Shown here: in pieces, positions 42,431-52,363 of the stretch | How positions within the stretch are numbered: the stretch's first letter is position 1 | Layout: each line of letters starts with the position of its first letter | NCBI GenBank assembly: GCA_017307855.1 | Contig: JAFKGD010000003.1 | Coordinates: 186,001-250,000, forward strand | DNA length: 64,000 nt | Reading direction: 5' to 3' | Source of the DNA: Burkholderiales bacterium | GTDB lineage: Bacteria > Pseudomonadota > Gammaproteobacteria > Burkholderiales > Burkholderiaceae_C | Translations under genes and position numbers: made by a program | The notes under the pieces: generated by a model | The model's database searches: none | What the model saw: only the letters and a program-made list of their open reading frames with translations | Told to the model about the DNA's origin: nothing

Positions 42431-43153
42431 ATGACCCCAGCCCGGCCAGCCCACAAGCGAATCCTGCTGAAGCTGTCTGGTGAGGCGCTCATGGGCGACG
42501 ATGCCTTCGGCATCAACCGCGCCACCATCGTCCGGATGGTGGAAGAGGTGGCCGAGGTGACGCGCCTGGGTGTCGAGGTGGCCGTCGTTATTGGCGGAGG
42601 GAACATCTTCCGTGGTGTTGCGGGCGGTTCGGTCGGCATGGACCGGGCCACGGCCGATTACATGGGCATGCTGGCTACGGTGATGAACTCGCTGGCGCTG
42701 GCCGATGCCATGGACAAGCAGGGGCTGGTCGCTCGCGTGATGTCGGCCATCGCTATCGAGCAGGTGGTCGAGCCCTACGTGCGGCCGAAAGCCCTGCAAT
42801 ACCTCGAAGAGGGCAAGGTGGTGGTCTTTGCAGCCGGGACGGGCAACCCGTTCTTCACCACGGACACCGCCGCCGCTCTGCGCGGTGCCGAGATCGGTGC
42901 CGAACTCGTGCTCAAGGCGACCAAGGTCGATGGCGTCTACACCGCCGATCCCAAGAAGGATCCGAACGCACGGCGTTACAGCGAGTTGACGTTCGACGAG
43001 GCCATCGCGCAGAACCTGGGCATCATGGATGCGACTGCGTTCGCTCTGTGCCGCGACCAGAAGCTGCCGATCAAGGTGTTTTCGATTTTCAAGCACGGCG
43101 CGCTCAAGCGCGTGGTGATGGGTGAGGACGAGGGTACCCTCGTCCACGTGTGA
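42431..43153 (+). CDS. pyrH: UMP kinase
   Basis: A 240-residue hexameric UMP kinase of the amino-acid-kinase fold. [40 protein letters not shown] and [12 protein letters not shown] are intact. It phosphorylates UMP with ATP, feeding pyrimidine nucleotide synthesis, and is typically GTP-activated and UTP-inhibited. The start at 42431 follows CAGGAGAT. 55 bp after tsf; a TACACT hexamer at 42400-42405 might be an internal -10. Confidence 0.97.
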   Translation: MTPARPAHKRILLKLSGEALMGDDAFGINRATIVRMVEEVAEVTRLGVEVAVVIGGGNIFRGVAGGSVGMDRATADYMGMLATVMNSLALADAMDKQGLVARVMSAIAIEQVVEPYVRPKALQYLEEGKVVVFAAGTGNPFFTTDTAAALRGAEIGAELVLKATKVDGVYTADPKKDPNARRYSELTFDEAIAQNLGIMDATAFALCRDQKLPIKVFSIFKHGALKRVVMGEDEGTLVHV

Positions 43154-43165
43154 GGAGCAGACCCC

Positions 43166-43726
43166 ATGTCGATTCCAGATATCCGCAAGAACCTCGACAC
43201 CAGGATGGACCAGTCCATCTCGGCGTTCAAGAACAACCTGGCCAAGATCCGCACCGGCCGCGCCAATCCAGGCCTGCTCGATTCCGTGCAGGTCGACTAT
43301 TACGGCTCGATGGTCCCGATCAGCCAGGTGGCCAACGTGACCCTGCTCGATGCTCGCACCATCAGTGTCCAGCCCTGGGAAAAAGGCATGGGTGCCAAGA
43401 TCGAGAAGGCCATCCGCGACAGCGATCTGGGCCTGAATCCGGCGTCCATGGGCGACCTGATCCGGGTGCCGATGCCGCCGATGAGCGAGGAGCGCCGCAA
43501 GGAAATGACCAAGCTCGTGCGCCAGGAAGGCGAAGGCGCCAAGGTGGCTGTACGCAATCTGCGTCGCGATGCCAACGACGCGGTCAAGAAGCTGGTCAAG
43601 GACAAGCTGGCGTCGGAGGACGACCAGAAGCGCGCCGAGGCCGACGTCCAGAAGGCCACCGACAAGCACATCGCCGAGATCGACGCACTGGTGACGGCCA
43701 AGGAACAGGAAATCATGGCGGTGTGA
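43166..43726 (+). CDS. frr: Ribosome recycling factor
   Basis: A 186-residue RRF that splits post-termination ribosomes with [43 protein letters not shown] and [13 protein letters not shown] are the conserved blocks. 12 bp after pyrH, ribosome site GAGGAG. Usual length is 185. Confidence 0.98.
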   Translation: MSIPDIRKNLDTRMDQSISAFKNNLAKIRTGRANPGLLDSVQVDYYGSMVPISQVANVTLLDARTISVQPWEKGMGAKIEKAIRDSDLGLNPASMGDLIRVPMPPMSEERRKEMTKLVRQEGEGAKVAVRNLRRDANDAVKKLVKDKLASEDDQKRAEADVQKATDKHIAEIDALVTAKEQEIMAV

Positions 43727-43766
43727 CAGCTGTCACCCACCCGCTTTCCGGATGAGCATGAACACC

Positions 43767-43801
43767 GCGGCGCCGCGCGGGCCGAAGGCCCCCGGCGCCG
43801 C
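43767..43801 (+). promoter_or_regulatory. Compound GC hairpin between frr and uppS
   Basis: An outer 9-bp stem (GCGGCGCCG / CGGCGCCGC) encloses an inner 5-bp stem (GGGCC / GGCCC, loop GAA). It has no T tract and lies just upstream of the uppS ribosome site (GAGGAG), so it could act as an RNA-processing or stability element within the operon. Confidence 0.5.
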
Positions 43802-43820
43802 CTGCACTTGAGGAGCACAG

Positions 43821-44555
43821 ATGCATGCCAGCGCAGCGCACCATGTCGCTATCGTGATGGACGGCAACGGCCGTTGGGCCACGCGCCGGCTTCTGCCGCG
43901 GGTGGCCGGGCACAAGCAGGGGGTCGACACGCTCAAGCGATGCGTGCAGGCCTGTATCGAGCGCGGAGTGGGCGTGCTCACGGTGTTCGCGTTCTCGTCG
44001 GAGAACTGGGGCCGCCCCACCGACGAAGTCTCGGGCCTGTTCGACCTGCTGGCCACCGCGCTCGCCAAGGAGATCAAGCCGCTGCACGAGAACGGCGTGC
44101 AGCTTCATTTCATCGGTGACCGCTCGGGCCTCTCTCCGAAGGTCTGCGCGGGCTTCGTGGAGGCCGAGGCGCTGACGGCCGCCAATCGCCGGCTCGTGCT
44201 CAACGTGTGTTTCAACTACGGCGGCCGATGGGACATCGTCCAGGCTGCGGCGCGTGTGCAGGCGCGCGGTGAGGACATGAGCGAGGAGGCGATCGAAGCG
44301 TCGCTCGCGCTGGCGCATGTGCCAGCACCCGATCTGTTGATCCGGACCGGTGGCGAGCAGCGCATCAGCAATTTCCTGCTGTGGCAACTGGCATACACCG
44401 AGTTGTACTTCAGCGATGCGCTGTGGCCGGATTTCGGCGGCGCCGATCTCGATGCTGCACTGGCGTGGTACGCCGCCCGTGAACGGCGCTTCGGCAAGAC
44501 CTCGGCGCAGCTTTCTGGCGCCGGGGATGCCATGCACGGCCGTCAGGCTGCCTGA
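43821..44555 (+). CDS. uppS: Undecaprenyl diphosphate synthase
   Basis: A 244-residue cis-prenyltransferase making the C55 lipid carrier for peptidoglycan and LPS. IVMDGNGRWA (catalytic Asp14) is at 11-20, then FAFSSENWGRP, FNYGGRWDI and RTGGEQRISNFLLWQLAYTE. Products of the IspD/IspF pathway supply its substrates. 10 bp before cdsA. Confidence 0.97.
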   Translation: MHASAAHHVAIVMDGNGRWATRRLLPRVAGHKQGVDTLKRCVQACIERGVGVLTVFAFSSENWGRPTDEVSGLFDLLATALAKEIKPLHENGVQLHFIGDRSGLSPKVCAGFVEAEALTAANRRLVLNVCFNYGGRWDIVQAAARVQARGEDMSEEAIEASLALAHVPAPDLLIRTGGEQRISNFLLWQLAYTELYFSDALWPDFGGADLDAALAWYAARERRFGKTSAQLSGAGDAMHGRQAA

Positions 44556-44565
44556 GGAGACGATC

Positions 44566-45423
44566 ATGCTTTGGCAACGAGTCGTCACCGCCATCGTGCT
44601 GCTGGCCGTGCTTCTGCCGGCCTTGTTCTATCCAGAGCCGTGGACCTTCTGCGCCGTGATGCTGGTGCTGATCGGGGCGGGCGGCTGGGAATGGGGGCGT
44701 CTGAACGCAATGTCCCAGTCGGCGTCCTGGGGATTGGCGGCCGTCAGCGTTGTGCTGAGCGCTGGCGCGTGGCTCGCCGGTCTTGCCGTCAGGCCGACGC
44801 CGGTTCTCTGGTCGATGGTCGGCCTTGCATGGGTGCTGGGCGGTGCGTGGCTGATCGCCAAGGGCGTGGAGGGCTGGCCGCGCGTGCCGCGCGCAGTCCG
44901 CATCGTCGGTGGCGTGCTCGCGCTATCGCTGGCGTGGCTGGCTGCGGCTCAGGCGCGTACGGCCGGCATCAATTTCCTGCTGTCGGTGCTGGTACTGGTC
45001 TGGATGGCGGATATCGCTGCCTACTTCGCAGGGCGCGCGTTCGGTACGCGCTGGATTTCGCGCGGGCTGGCGCCGCGTATCAGCCCCAAGAAGAGCTGGG
45101 AAGGCGTCATCGGCGGCATGGTCGGCGTGATCGTGCTGGCCTTCGCGTGGCGGTGGGCCGATGCGCATTGGCTGCAGGCGTCGGCCAGCCTGTATACGGT
45201 TCTGTCGGCACGTGGCGTGTGGATGTTGCTGATCGGCGTGGCCTTCCTCGCGGCGATGAGCGTGGTAGGGGATCTCGTCGAGTCGCTCATCAAGCGCAGC
45301 GTGGGCGTGAAGGATTCGAGTGGACTGCTGCCGGGTCACGGGGGGGTGCTCGACCGTGTCGATGCCTTGCTGCCTACATTGCCCTTGGCGCTCATGCTGG
45401 CGCAGGGCATCGGTGTCCGATGA
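44566..45423 (+). CDS. cdsA: Phosphatidate cytidylyltransferase
   Basis: A 285-residue polytopic membrane enzyme making CDP-diacylglycerol from phosphatidate and CTP, the branch point to all phospholipids. About eight hydrophobic segments precede the CDS signature SLIKRSVGVKDSSGLLPGHGG. The start at 44566 follows GAGGAGA. Its stop overlaps a possible ATG of dxr. Confidence 0.96.
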   Translation: MLWQRVVTAIVLLAVLLPALFYPEPWTFCAVMLVLIGAGGWEWGRLNAMSQSASWGLAAVSVVLSAGAWLAGLAVRPTPVLWSMVGLAWVLGGAWLIAKGVEGWPRVPRAVRIVGGVLALSLAWLAAAQARTAGINFLLSVLVLVWMADIAAYFAGRAFGTRWISRGLAPRISPKKSWEGVIGGMVGVIVLAFAWRWADAHWLQASASLYTVLSARGVWMLLIGVAFLAAMSVVGDLVESLIKRSVGVKDSSGLLPGHGGVLDRVDALLPTLPLALMLAQGIGVR

Positions 45424-45440
45424 GGTCCGAGCGGGAACCG

Positions 45441-46634
45441 ATGAACAAGACCCGGATCGCCATCCTGGGCGCAACCGGATCGATCGGCGGCAGCACCCTC
45501 GATGTGCTGGCGCGTCATCCGGACCGCTTCGACGTGGTCGCGCTGACGGCGGCAACGCAGGTGGACGCCATGCTTGCCCTGTGTGCCCGTTGGCGCCCGC
45601 GCTGGGCGGTCATGGCGAGCGCATCGCATGGTCGCGAACTCGAGCAGCGCATGCGCGCCGAGGGGTTGCCCACTGAAGTGCTGGTCGGCCCGGCTGCATT
45701 GGTCGACGTGGCGGCGCACGACGAGGTGGACGCCGTCATGGCCGCCATCGTGGGTGCTGCCGGCCTGGAGCCTTGCATCGCTGCGGCACGCGCGGGCAAG
45801 CGTCTGCTGCTCGCCAACAAGGAAGCCCTGGTCGTGGGCGGCGACGTTTTCCTGCAGGCCGTGCGGGAGGGTGGGGCCACCTTGCTGCCCATCGACAGCG
45901 AGCATTCTGCGATTTTCCAGTCGCTACCCGAGGACCCGGCGACCTGGTCGGAGCGTGTGCACAAGATCATCCTCACGGCGTCGGGCGGCCCGTTCCGCAC
46001 GCGCGACCCGGCCACGCTGGAAGCCGTGACGCCCGAGCAGGCCTGTGCACATCCCAACTGGGTGATGGGCCGCAAGATCTCGGTCGACTCTGCCACCATG
46101 ATGAACAAGGCGCTCGAAGTCATCGAGGCACGCTATCTGTTCGGCCTGGCGCCGCGCCGGATCGAGGTGGTCATCCATCCGCAGAGCGTCATCCATTCGA
46201 TGGTGCAGTACCGCGACGCGTCCATCGTGGCGCAACTGGGCACGCCCGACATGCGTGTGCCCATCGCCTACGGCCTGTCCTGGCCGAACCGCATCGACAG
46301 CGGCGCGGCGCCGATCGACTTCCATACCTTGAGTGCCATGACGTTCGAGGCTGCCGACGCGCATCGCTTTCCCGGCCTGCAACTGGCCTGGCAGGCTCTC
46401 GAAGCCGCGCCAGGTACGACGGCGGTGCTCAATGCCGCCAACGAAGTCGCGGTAGCAGCTTTTCTCGACGGGCGCATCGGTTTCACCCGCATACACGAAA
46501 TCAACGTCGAGACGCTTTCCGGCGTTACCATGTCGCCGCCCGCGACCCTGGCCGATCTGCTGGCGCTCGACGCGCTGGCGCGCCGCGTTGCAGGCGGGCA
46601 TGTCGATCGGCTGACGCATCGGCATCCATCATGA
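45441..46634 (+). CDS. dxr: 1-deoxy-D-xylulose 5-phosphate reductoisomerase
   Basis: A 397-residue Dxr (E. coli 398), first committed step of the methylerythritol pathway. NADPH-binding ILGATGSIGGSTLDVL is at about 8-23, NKEALVVGG near 121, the metal-binding DSEHSAIFQ near 147 and the TASGGPFR and MGRKISVDSATMMNK blocks follow. The ATG at 45441 is preferred for its distance to the nucleotide-binding loop; an ATG at 45420 overlaps the cdsA stop in an ATGA and adds seven residues. Confidence 0.96.
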   Translation: MNKTRIAILGATGSIGGSTLDVLARHPDRFDVVALTAATQVDAMLALCARWRPRWAVMASASHGRELEQRMRAEGLPTEVLVGPAALVDVAAHDEVDAVMAAIVGAAGLEPCIAAARAGKRLLLANKEALVVGGDVFLQAVREGGATLLPIDSEHSAIFQSLPEDPATWSERVHKIILTASGGPFRTRDPATLEAVTPEQACAHPNWVMGRKISVDSATMMNKALEVIEARYLFGLAPRRIEVVIHPQSVIHSMVQYRDASIVAQLGTPDMRVPIAYGLSWPNRIDSGAAPIDFHTLSAMTFEAADAHRFPGLQLAWQALEAAPGTTAVLNAANEVAVAAFLDGRIGFTRIHEINVETLSGVTMSPPATLADLLALDALARRVAGGHVDRLTHRHPS

Positions 46635-46656
46635 GTTGTAAAGGAGCCGGTCACCC

Positions 46657-48036
46657 ATGCTGACTGTCGTTGCGTTCGTTGTCGCGCTGGGCCTGCTCAT
46701 CGCCGTGCACGAATGGGGCCACTACCGCGTCGCAGTGGCTTGCGGCGTGAAGGTGCTGCGCTTTTCCGTGGGCTTCGGCAAGCCGCTCGTTCGATGGGTG
46801 CCGCGGCGCCAGCGGCCGGGGCAGGCGACCGAATTCGTGATCGGCATGCTGCCGCTGGGCGGCTACGTGCGCATGCTCGACGAGCGCGAGGGCCCCGTCG
46901 ATCCCGCCGAGAAGCACCTGGCATTCAACAACCAGTCCGTGCGCGCGCGCGCAGCCATCGTTGCGGCCGGGCCGGCCGCCAACCTGTTGCTGGCTGTCTT
47001 GCTCTATTCCCTCGTCAACTGGTGGGGTGTGGAGGAACCACGCGCGGTGCTGGCGAGTCCTGTAGCCGGCTCGGTCGCGGAGCGCGCCGGCCTGCGTGGC
47101 GGCGAAGAGGTCGTCGCGGTGTCCGACGAGCCGGGCCATCGTCAGCCGGTCAGATCGTTCGAGACGCTTCGGTGGCAGCTCACGCGGGCCTCGCTGGAAG
47201 GGCGCGACCTCGTCCTGTCCCTGGCGGCCGCAGACGGTGCACCCGCTCGCGACGTCCGCCTGGCACTTTCGTCCATCAGCACAGCCGATGCCGATCCGCA
47301 GCTATTCCGCCGTGTCGGATTGGTCGGGCCGTGGACCGAGCCGGTCCTGGGCGAACTGATGCCTGGTCTGGCGGGCGAAAAGGCGGGCCTGCGCCGGGGC
47401 GACGTTGTCCTGGGCATCGGGAATACGCCTGTGGTCGATGGCGTGCAGTTGCGCGAACTCATCCGCACCCAGGTACGGGATGGCCAGGCGGTGACACAAC
47501 CGTGGCGCATCCGGCGCGACGGGGTTGACATCGCTGTGGACGTGACGCCGGACGTGCGTACAGAGGCCGCGGGCGTTGTCGCCCGCATCGGGGCCTATGT
47601 TGGTGGCCCGCCTGCCATGACTGTGGTGCGCCATGGTCCCATTGAAGGGCTGTGGAACGGCGCCGTCCGCACCTGGGAGGTGTCGCTGCTCACCCTCAAG
47701 ATGATGGGCCGCATGGTAATCGGCGAGGCATCGCTGAAGAATCTGTCGGGGCCACTCACGATCGCCGATTTCGCCGGCAAGTCGGCCAGCCTGGGCCTGA
47801 CCCACTATCTCGTGTTCCTCGCCCTGATCAGTGTGAGTCTGGGCGTGCTCAACCTGCTGCCACTGCCGGTCCTCGATGGGGGGCACCTCATGTATTATCT
47901 TTGGGAAGCGGTGACTGGAAGGGGGGTTTCCAGCGCCTGGATGGACCGCCTGCAAAGAACCGGCGTCGCGCTGCTTCTGGTCATGATGTCCATTGCCCTG
48001 TTCAACGACGTCACCCGTCTTTTCGCATCCACCTGA
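46657..48036 (+). CDS. rseP: RIP metalloprotease RseP
   Basis: A 459-residue intramembrane site-2 protease that cuts anti-sigma factor RseA-like proteins in the envelope-stress response. The zinc motif HEWGH is at 18-22 within the first membrane segment, two PDZ domains follow (about 110-300), and the C-terminal LDGGHLMYYLWE provides the third ligand. AAAGGAG ribosome site. The position between dxr and bamA is standard. Confidence 0.96.
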   Translation: MLTVVAFVVALGLLIAVHEWGHYRVAVACGVKVLRFSVGFGKPLVRWVPRRQRPGQATEFVIGMLPLGGYVRMLDEREGPVDPAEKHLAFNNQSVRARAAIVAAGPAANLLLAVLLYSLVNWWGVEEPRAVLASPVAGSVAERAGLRGGEEVVAVSDEPGHRQPVRSFETLRWQLTRASLEGRDLVLSLAAADGAPARDVRLALSSISTADADPQLFRRVGLVGPWTEPVLGELMPGLAGEKAGLRRGDVVLGIGNTPVVDGVQLRELIRTQVRDGQAVTQPWRIRRDGVDIAVDVTPDVRTEAAGVVARIGAYVGGPPAMTVVRHGPIEGLWNGAVRTWEVSLLTLKMMGRMVIGEASLKNLSGPLTIADFAGKSASLGLTHYLVFLALISVSLGVLNLLPLPVLDGGHLMYYLWEAVTGRGVSSAWMDRLQRTGVALLLVMMSIALFNDVTRLFAST

Positions 48037-48077
48037 TCCCAGCCTGCTGTCCTTCCGACGAGGCACAATCTGCGCCC

Positions 48078-50378
48078 ATGAAAAACCACTACAGCCGCTT
48101 CCGCGTGCGCACCGTGTCTGCGGTCGTCGCCATGGCTTTTGCCGCCAGCACCGCCTGGGCGGTCGACCCGTTCACCATCCGAGACATTCGCATCGAGGGC
48201 CTGCAGCGTGTCGAGCCCGGCACGATCTTCGCCTCGATCCCGGTGCGCGTAGGAGACAGCTACAGCGACGAAAAGGGGTCGGCGGCCATCCGCTCGCTCT
48301 TCGCGCTGGGCCTGTTCACCGATGTGCGCCTGGAGGTCAGTGGTGACGTGCTGGTGGTCGTGGTGGAGGAGCGCCCGACCATCGCGGCGGTGGATTTCGC
48401 CGGGGTCAAGGAATTTGACAAGGAAGTGCTCAAGAAGTCGCTGCGCGATGTGGGCCTGACGGACGGCCGTCCTTACGACCGCGGCCTGGCCGATCGCGCC
48501 GAGCAGGAGCTCAAGCGGCAGTACATCGGCCGTGGCCTCTACAGTGCCGACATCGTCACCACAGTCACCCCCATCGAGCGCAACCGCGTCAACCTGATGT
48601 TCTCGGTGACCGAGGGCGAAGGCGCGAAGATCAAGGAAGTGCGCATCGTCGGCAACCAGGCTTTCAGTGAGTCGACGCTGGTGGGCCTCTTCGATCAGGA
48701 TACCGGTGGCTGGATGAGCTGGTACACCAAGTCCAACCAGTATTCGCGCACCAAGCTCAATGCCGACCTGGAGACGCTGCGCTCGTACTACCTCACGCGC
48801 GGCTATCTGGAGTTCCGGGTCGACTCGACCCAGGTTGCGTTGTCCCCCGACAAGCAGAGCATCTCGATCACGGTGAACGTGACCGAGGGCCAGCGCTACG
48901 TCGTCTCGGGTGTGAAGCTGGAAGGCAACTTCCTGGGACGCGACGACGAGTTCAAATCGCTCGTGAGCATCAAGCCAGGCCAGGCCTACAACGCCGACGA
49001 CGTGTCGGAGACCGTCAAGGCATTCAACGATTATTTCGGCAACTTCGGCTTCGCGTTCGCGCGCGTGGAGGCCCGCCCCGAGATCGATCGCGCCAACAAC
49101 CGCGTGGCCTTCGTGATCCAGGCGGAGCCGTCGCGCCGTGTCTACGTGCGGCGCATCAATGTCATTGGCAACAACCGCACGCGCGACGAAGTGATCCGCC
49201 GTGAATTCCGGCAGTTCGAGGCATCCTGGTATGACGCGGAAAAGATCAAGATCTCGCGCGACCGCGTGGACCGGCTTGGCTACTTCACCAACCTCAACGT
49301 CGAGACCCAGGAGGTCGCCAGCTCGCCCGACCAGGTCGATCTGGCCATCACCGTCGAGGAAAAACCCACGGGCAGCCTGCAACTGGGCGCCGGCTTTTCC
49401 AGTGCCGAGAAGGTCGCCCTGGTGTTCGGCATCCGACAGGAAAACGCGTTCGGCTCGGGTAACTACCTGGGCATCGACGTGAACACCAGCCGCTACAACC
49501 GCACGCTGGTGTTCAGCACGACCGACCCGTACTTCACCACGGACGGCATCTCGCGCACCTTCGACCTCTACCACAGGACGACGCGACCATATGATTCGGT
49601 CGATGGCGACTATTCGCTGATTACATCGGGCGCTTCTGTCCGTTTCGGCGTGCCGTTCAGCGAGACCGATACCGTGTTCTTCGGTGGAGGGCTGGAGCGT
49701 ACCGAAATCCGCAGTGGCAACAACATGCCCTCGGCCTACAGCAACTACATCACGCAGTTCGGAGATACCAGTACGGGCGTCCCGCTCACGATCGGCTGGG
49801 CGCGCGACGATCGTGACAGCTCGCTGGTTCCCACACGTGGCCGCTACCAGCGTGCCAATGCCGAGTGGGGCGTGGGTGGCGATACACGCTATCTCAAGGC
49901 CAGCTACCAGTTCCAGCAATACATTCCCATCAACAAGCAGTACACGTTTGCGCTCAACAGCGAAGTGGGCTGGGGCAAGGGGCTGGGCGGCAAGCCGTAT
50001 CCGCTGTTCAAGAATTTCTATTCCGGGGGGCTGGGCTCTGTGCGCGGCTTCGAGCAGGGCTCGATCGGTCGCAAGGATGCGGTCACGACGGCGGCCCTTG
50101 GCGGAACACGCAAGGCGACGCTCAATGCCGAGGTGATCGCGCCTTTCCCCGGCGCTGGCAACGACCGCACCATGCGCCTGTTCGGTTTCTTCGACGTCGG
50201 CAGCGTCTGGGCCGAAGACGAGCAGATCAAGGCGGGCGACCTGCGCGCCTCCGTCGGCCTCGGCTTCAGCTGGATCTCGCCACTTGGCCCTCTGCGCATT
50301 GCGGTTGCCAATCCAGTCCGCAAACTTGACGGCGATAGAATCCAGAGATTGCAATTCCAGATCGGAACGTCCTTTTAA
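48078..50378 (+). CDS. bamA: Outer membrane protein assembly factor BamA
   Basis: A 766-residue BamA. Signal peptide about 1-29 (ending TAWA), five POTRA domains (about 30-430, opening TIRDIRIEGLQRVEPGT), then the Omp85 beta-barrel ending in the canonical C-terminal phenylalanine (IGTSF). It folds outer-membrane proteins. CACAAT (48064-48069) lies 8 nt before the ATG without a ribosome site, so an mRNA starting at the initiation codon is possible in addition to operon read-through. Confidence 0.97.
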   Translation: MKNHYSRFRVRTVSAVVAMAFAASTAWAVDPFTIRDIRIEGLQRVEPGTIFASIPVRVGDSYSDEKGSAAIRSLFALGLFTDVRLEVSGDVLVVVVEERPTIAAVDFAGVKEFDKEVLKKSLRDVGLTDGRPYDRGLADRAEQELKRQYIGRGLYSADIVTTVTPIERNRVNLMFSVTEGEGAKIKEVRIVGNQAFSESTLVGLFDQDTGGWMSWYTKSNQYSRTKLNADLETLRSYYLTRGYLEFRVDSTQVALSPDKQSISITVNVTEGQRYVVSGVKLEGNFLGRDDEFKSLVSIKPGQAYNADDVSETVKAFNDYFGNFGFAFARVEARPEIDRANNRVAFVIQAEPSRRVYVRRINVIGNNRTRDEVIRREFRQFEASWYDAEKIKISRDRVDRLGYFTNLNVETQEVASSPDQVDLAITVEEKPTGSLQLGAGFSSAEKVALVFGIRQENAFGSGNYLGIDVNTSRYNRTLVFSTTDPYFTTDGISRTFDLYHRTTRPYDSVDGDYSLITSGASVRFGVPFSETDTVFFGGGLERTEIRSGNNMPSAYSNYITQFGDTSTGVPLTIGWARDDRDSSLVPTRGRYQRANAEWGVGGDTRYLKASYQFQQYIPINKQYTFALNSEVGWGKGLGGKPYPLFKNFYSGGLGSVRGFEQGSIGRKDAVTTAALGGTRKATLNAEVIAPFPGAGNDRTMRLFGFFDVGSVWAEDEQIKAGDLRASVGLGFSWISPLGPLRIAVANPVRKLDGDRIQRLQFQIGTSF

Positions 50379-50918
50379 ATGAACTCCTTTTTCGCTTCTG
50401 TCCGCCCGTTCCTGCTCGCGTGCGTCGCTGCACTGTCGGTGACGGTCGCGCATGCTCAGGAGTTCCGCATCGGCTTCGTCAATGCTGACCGCATCATGCG
50501 AGAGGCGACGTTGGCCAAGACGGCGCAGTCCAAGCTCGAACAGGAATTCGGCAAGCGCGAGCGCGACCTCGTGGCTCAGGAGTCTGCCCTCAAGGCAGCT
50601 TCGGACAAATTCACCACTGAGGCGCCCACGCTGTCCGAGTCGCAGCGCGCCACGCGTCAGCGCCAGCTCGTCGAGCAGGATCGGGATTTCCAGCGCAAGC
50701 GCCGTGAGTTCCAGGAAGATGCCAACAACCGCCGCAACGAAGAGCTGCAGCAGTTGCTGGAGCGTGCGAATCGTGTCATCCGCCAGGTGGCCGAAACTGA
50801 CAAGTACGACGTCATCCTCCAGGAAGCGATCTACATCAATCCCAAGCACGACATCACCGACAAGGTGATCCGTGCGCTCAACGCCGCTCCTGCTGCGCCG
50901 AACGCCGCCGGCAAGTGA
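50379..50918 (+). CDS. ompH: OmpH/Skp family periplasmic chaperone
   Basis: A 179-residue Skp/OmpH-like chaperone with a signal peptide (cleavage near AHAQ, about 23) and a long helical coiled-coil tentacle region (about 45-130, Glu/Lys/Arg-rich). It holds unfolded outer-membrane proteins for BamA. The ATG abuts the bamA stop directly (TAAATG), so translation is likely coupled. Confidence 0.93.
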   Translation: MNSFFASVRPFLLACVAALSVTVAHAQEFRIGFVNADRIMREATLAKTAQSKLEQEFGKRERDLVAQESALKAASDKFTTEAPTLSESQRATRQRQLVEQDRDFQRKRREFQEDANNRRNEELQQLLERANRVIRQVAETDKYDVILQEAIYINPKHDITDKVIRALNAAPAAPNAAGK

Positions 50919-50936
50919 CGGACGTGCAGCCCAGGC

Positions 50937-51914
50937 GTGGTGCTCCGACTCGGTGAGATCGTCCAGGCGCTGGGCGGCGAGTTGCATGGCTCGCCGGACC
51001 GGACGATCGCGCGGTTGGCGCCGCTGTCCGACGCCACGGACGATGCACTCAGCTTCCTGAGCCATCCCAGATATCGCCAGCAACTGGCGGTATCGGGCGC
51101 AGGCTGCGTCATCGTCGCCCCGGCGCTCGCCGACGAGGCACGTGCGCGCGGTGACTGCATCGTCGCTGATGACCCCTATCACTACTACGCCCGCGTGACG
51201 CAGCTGTGGAAGCGGCGCACGCGCCAGCAGTTTCCTGCAGGCATCCATCCCAGCGCCGTTGTGGATGCTGAGGCCGTCATTCACCCTTCGGCGACGATCG
51301 GTCCGTTGTGCGTCGTCGAGCGCGGAGCCAGCGTGGGCGCCGGCACGGTGCTCAGGTCGCGCGTGACGCTGGGTGAGGATTGCTCGATCGGCGCGCGTTG
51401 CCTCGTTCATGCGGGCGCAGTGATCGGCGCCGACGGCTTCGGCTTCGCGCCACACGAGGGGGCTTGGGAGAAGATCGAGCAACTCGGCGCAGTGCGTATC
51501 GGCAACGACGTCGAAATCGGCGCCAACACCTGTATTGACCGCGGCGCGCTGCAGGATACGGTGATCGAGGATGGCGTGAAGCTCGACAACCTGATCCAGA
51601 TCGGCCACAACGTGCACATTGGCGCGCACACGGCGATGGCGGGTTGCGCCGGCGTGGCGGGCAGCGCGACCATCGGCGCGCATTGCACTGTGGGTGGCGG
51701 CGCCATCATCCTGGGCCATCTGACGCTGGTGGATCACGTGCACGTCTCTGCGTCCACGGTGGTGATGCGCTCCATCCTCAAACCAGGCCAGTACACCGGC
51801 GTGTTCCCGGTGGACGACAATGCCGCCTGGGAAAAGAACGCAGCCAGCCTGCGCCAATTGCACGCCCTGCGCGACCGCGTCAGGGCCCTCGAAAGAACGT
51901 CGAAGAATTCATGA
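50937..51914 (+). CDS. lpxD: UDP-3-O-acylglucosamine N-acyltransferase
   Basis: A 325-residue left-handed beta-helix acyltransferase, third step of lipid A synthesis. The N-terminal uridine-binding domain ([13 protein letters not shown]) precedes hexapeptide repeats (about 105-270) with the catalytic histidine in [12 protein letters not shown]. Start is one of two adjacent GTGs (50937 or 50940); no strong ribosome site is seen. Its stop overlaps fabZ. Confidence 0.95.
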   Translation: MVLRLGEIVQALGGELHGSPDRTIARLAPLSDATDDALSFLSHPRYRQQLAVSGAGCVIVAPALADEARARGDCIVADDPYHYYARVTQLWKRRTRQQFPAGIHPSAVVDAEAVIHPSATIGPLCVVERGASVGAGTVLRSRVTLGEDCSIGARCLVHAGAVIGADGFGFAPHEGAWEKIEQLGAVRIGNDVEIGANTCIDRGALQDTVIEDGVKLDNLIQIGHNVHIGAHTAMAGCAGVAGSATIGAHCTVGGGAIILGHLTLVDHVHVSASTVVMRSILKPGQYTGVFPVDDNAAWEKNAASLRQLHALRDRVRALERTSKNS

Positions 51915-52351
51915 TGGACATCCACCAGATCCTCAAGCTGCTGCCGCATCGCTACCCCATCCTGCTGGTGGACCGGGTGCTGGAACTCGAAAAAGGCCAG
52001 CGCATCCGTGCGCTCAAGAACGTGACGATCAACGAACCGTTCTTCACCGGCCATTTCCCGCACCGGCCTGTGATGCCTGGCGTGCTGATGCTCGAGGCCA
52101 TGGCGCAGGCCGCGGCGCTGCTGTGCTTCGACATGCTGGGCACCGCGCCCGACGACAAGACGGTCTACTACTTCGCGGGCATTGACGGCGCACGTTTCAA
52201 GCGTCCCGTGGAGCCTGGCGATCAGCTCGTGATGGACGTGACGCTGGAGCGTGCCAAGGCGGGCATCTACAAGTTCAAGGGAACGACGCGCGTGGGCGGC
52301 GAAGTCGCCTGCGAGGCCGAGCTCATGTGCACCATGCGCTCGATCGCCTGA
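51911..52351 (+). CDS. fabZ: 3-hydroxyacyl-ACP dehydratase FabZ
   Basis: A 146-residue hotdog-fold dehydratase of fatty-acid elongation. [16 protein letters not shown] and the catalytic [20 protein letters not shown] block are intact. The double ATG at 51911/51914 leaves the exact start ambiguous by one codon; the first overlaps lpxD by 4 bp. It competes with LpxA for 3-hydroxyacyl-ACP, so linkage with lpx genes balances membrane lipids. Confidence 0.97.
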   Translation: MMDIHQILKLLPHRYPILLVDRVLELEKGQRIRALKNVTINEPFFTGHFPHRPVMPGVLMLEAMAQAAALLCFDMLGTAPDDKTVYYFAGIDGARFKRPVEPGDQLVMDVTLERAKAGIYKFKGTTRVGGEVACEAELMCTMRSIA

Positions 52352-52363
52352 GGTGCGCGCGGC

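Noticed and set aside
47895-51863. Very long open frame (over 1300 codons) on the minus strand opposite bamA-ompH-lpxD
   Set aside because: It mirrors the high-GC third positions of well-conserved genes on the plus strand, has implausible composition (His/Arg/Ala-rich) and no recognisable domain. The same applies to long minus frames opposite rnr and carB and the plus frame opposite mfd.
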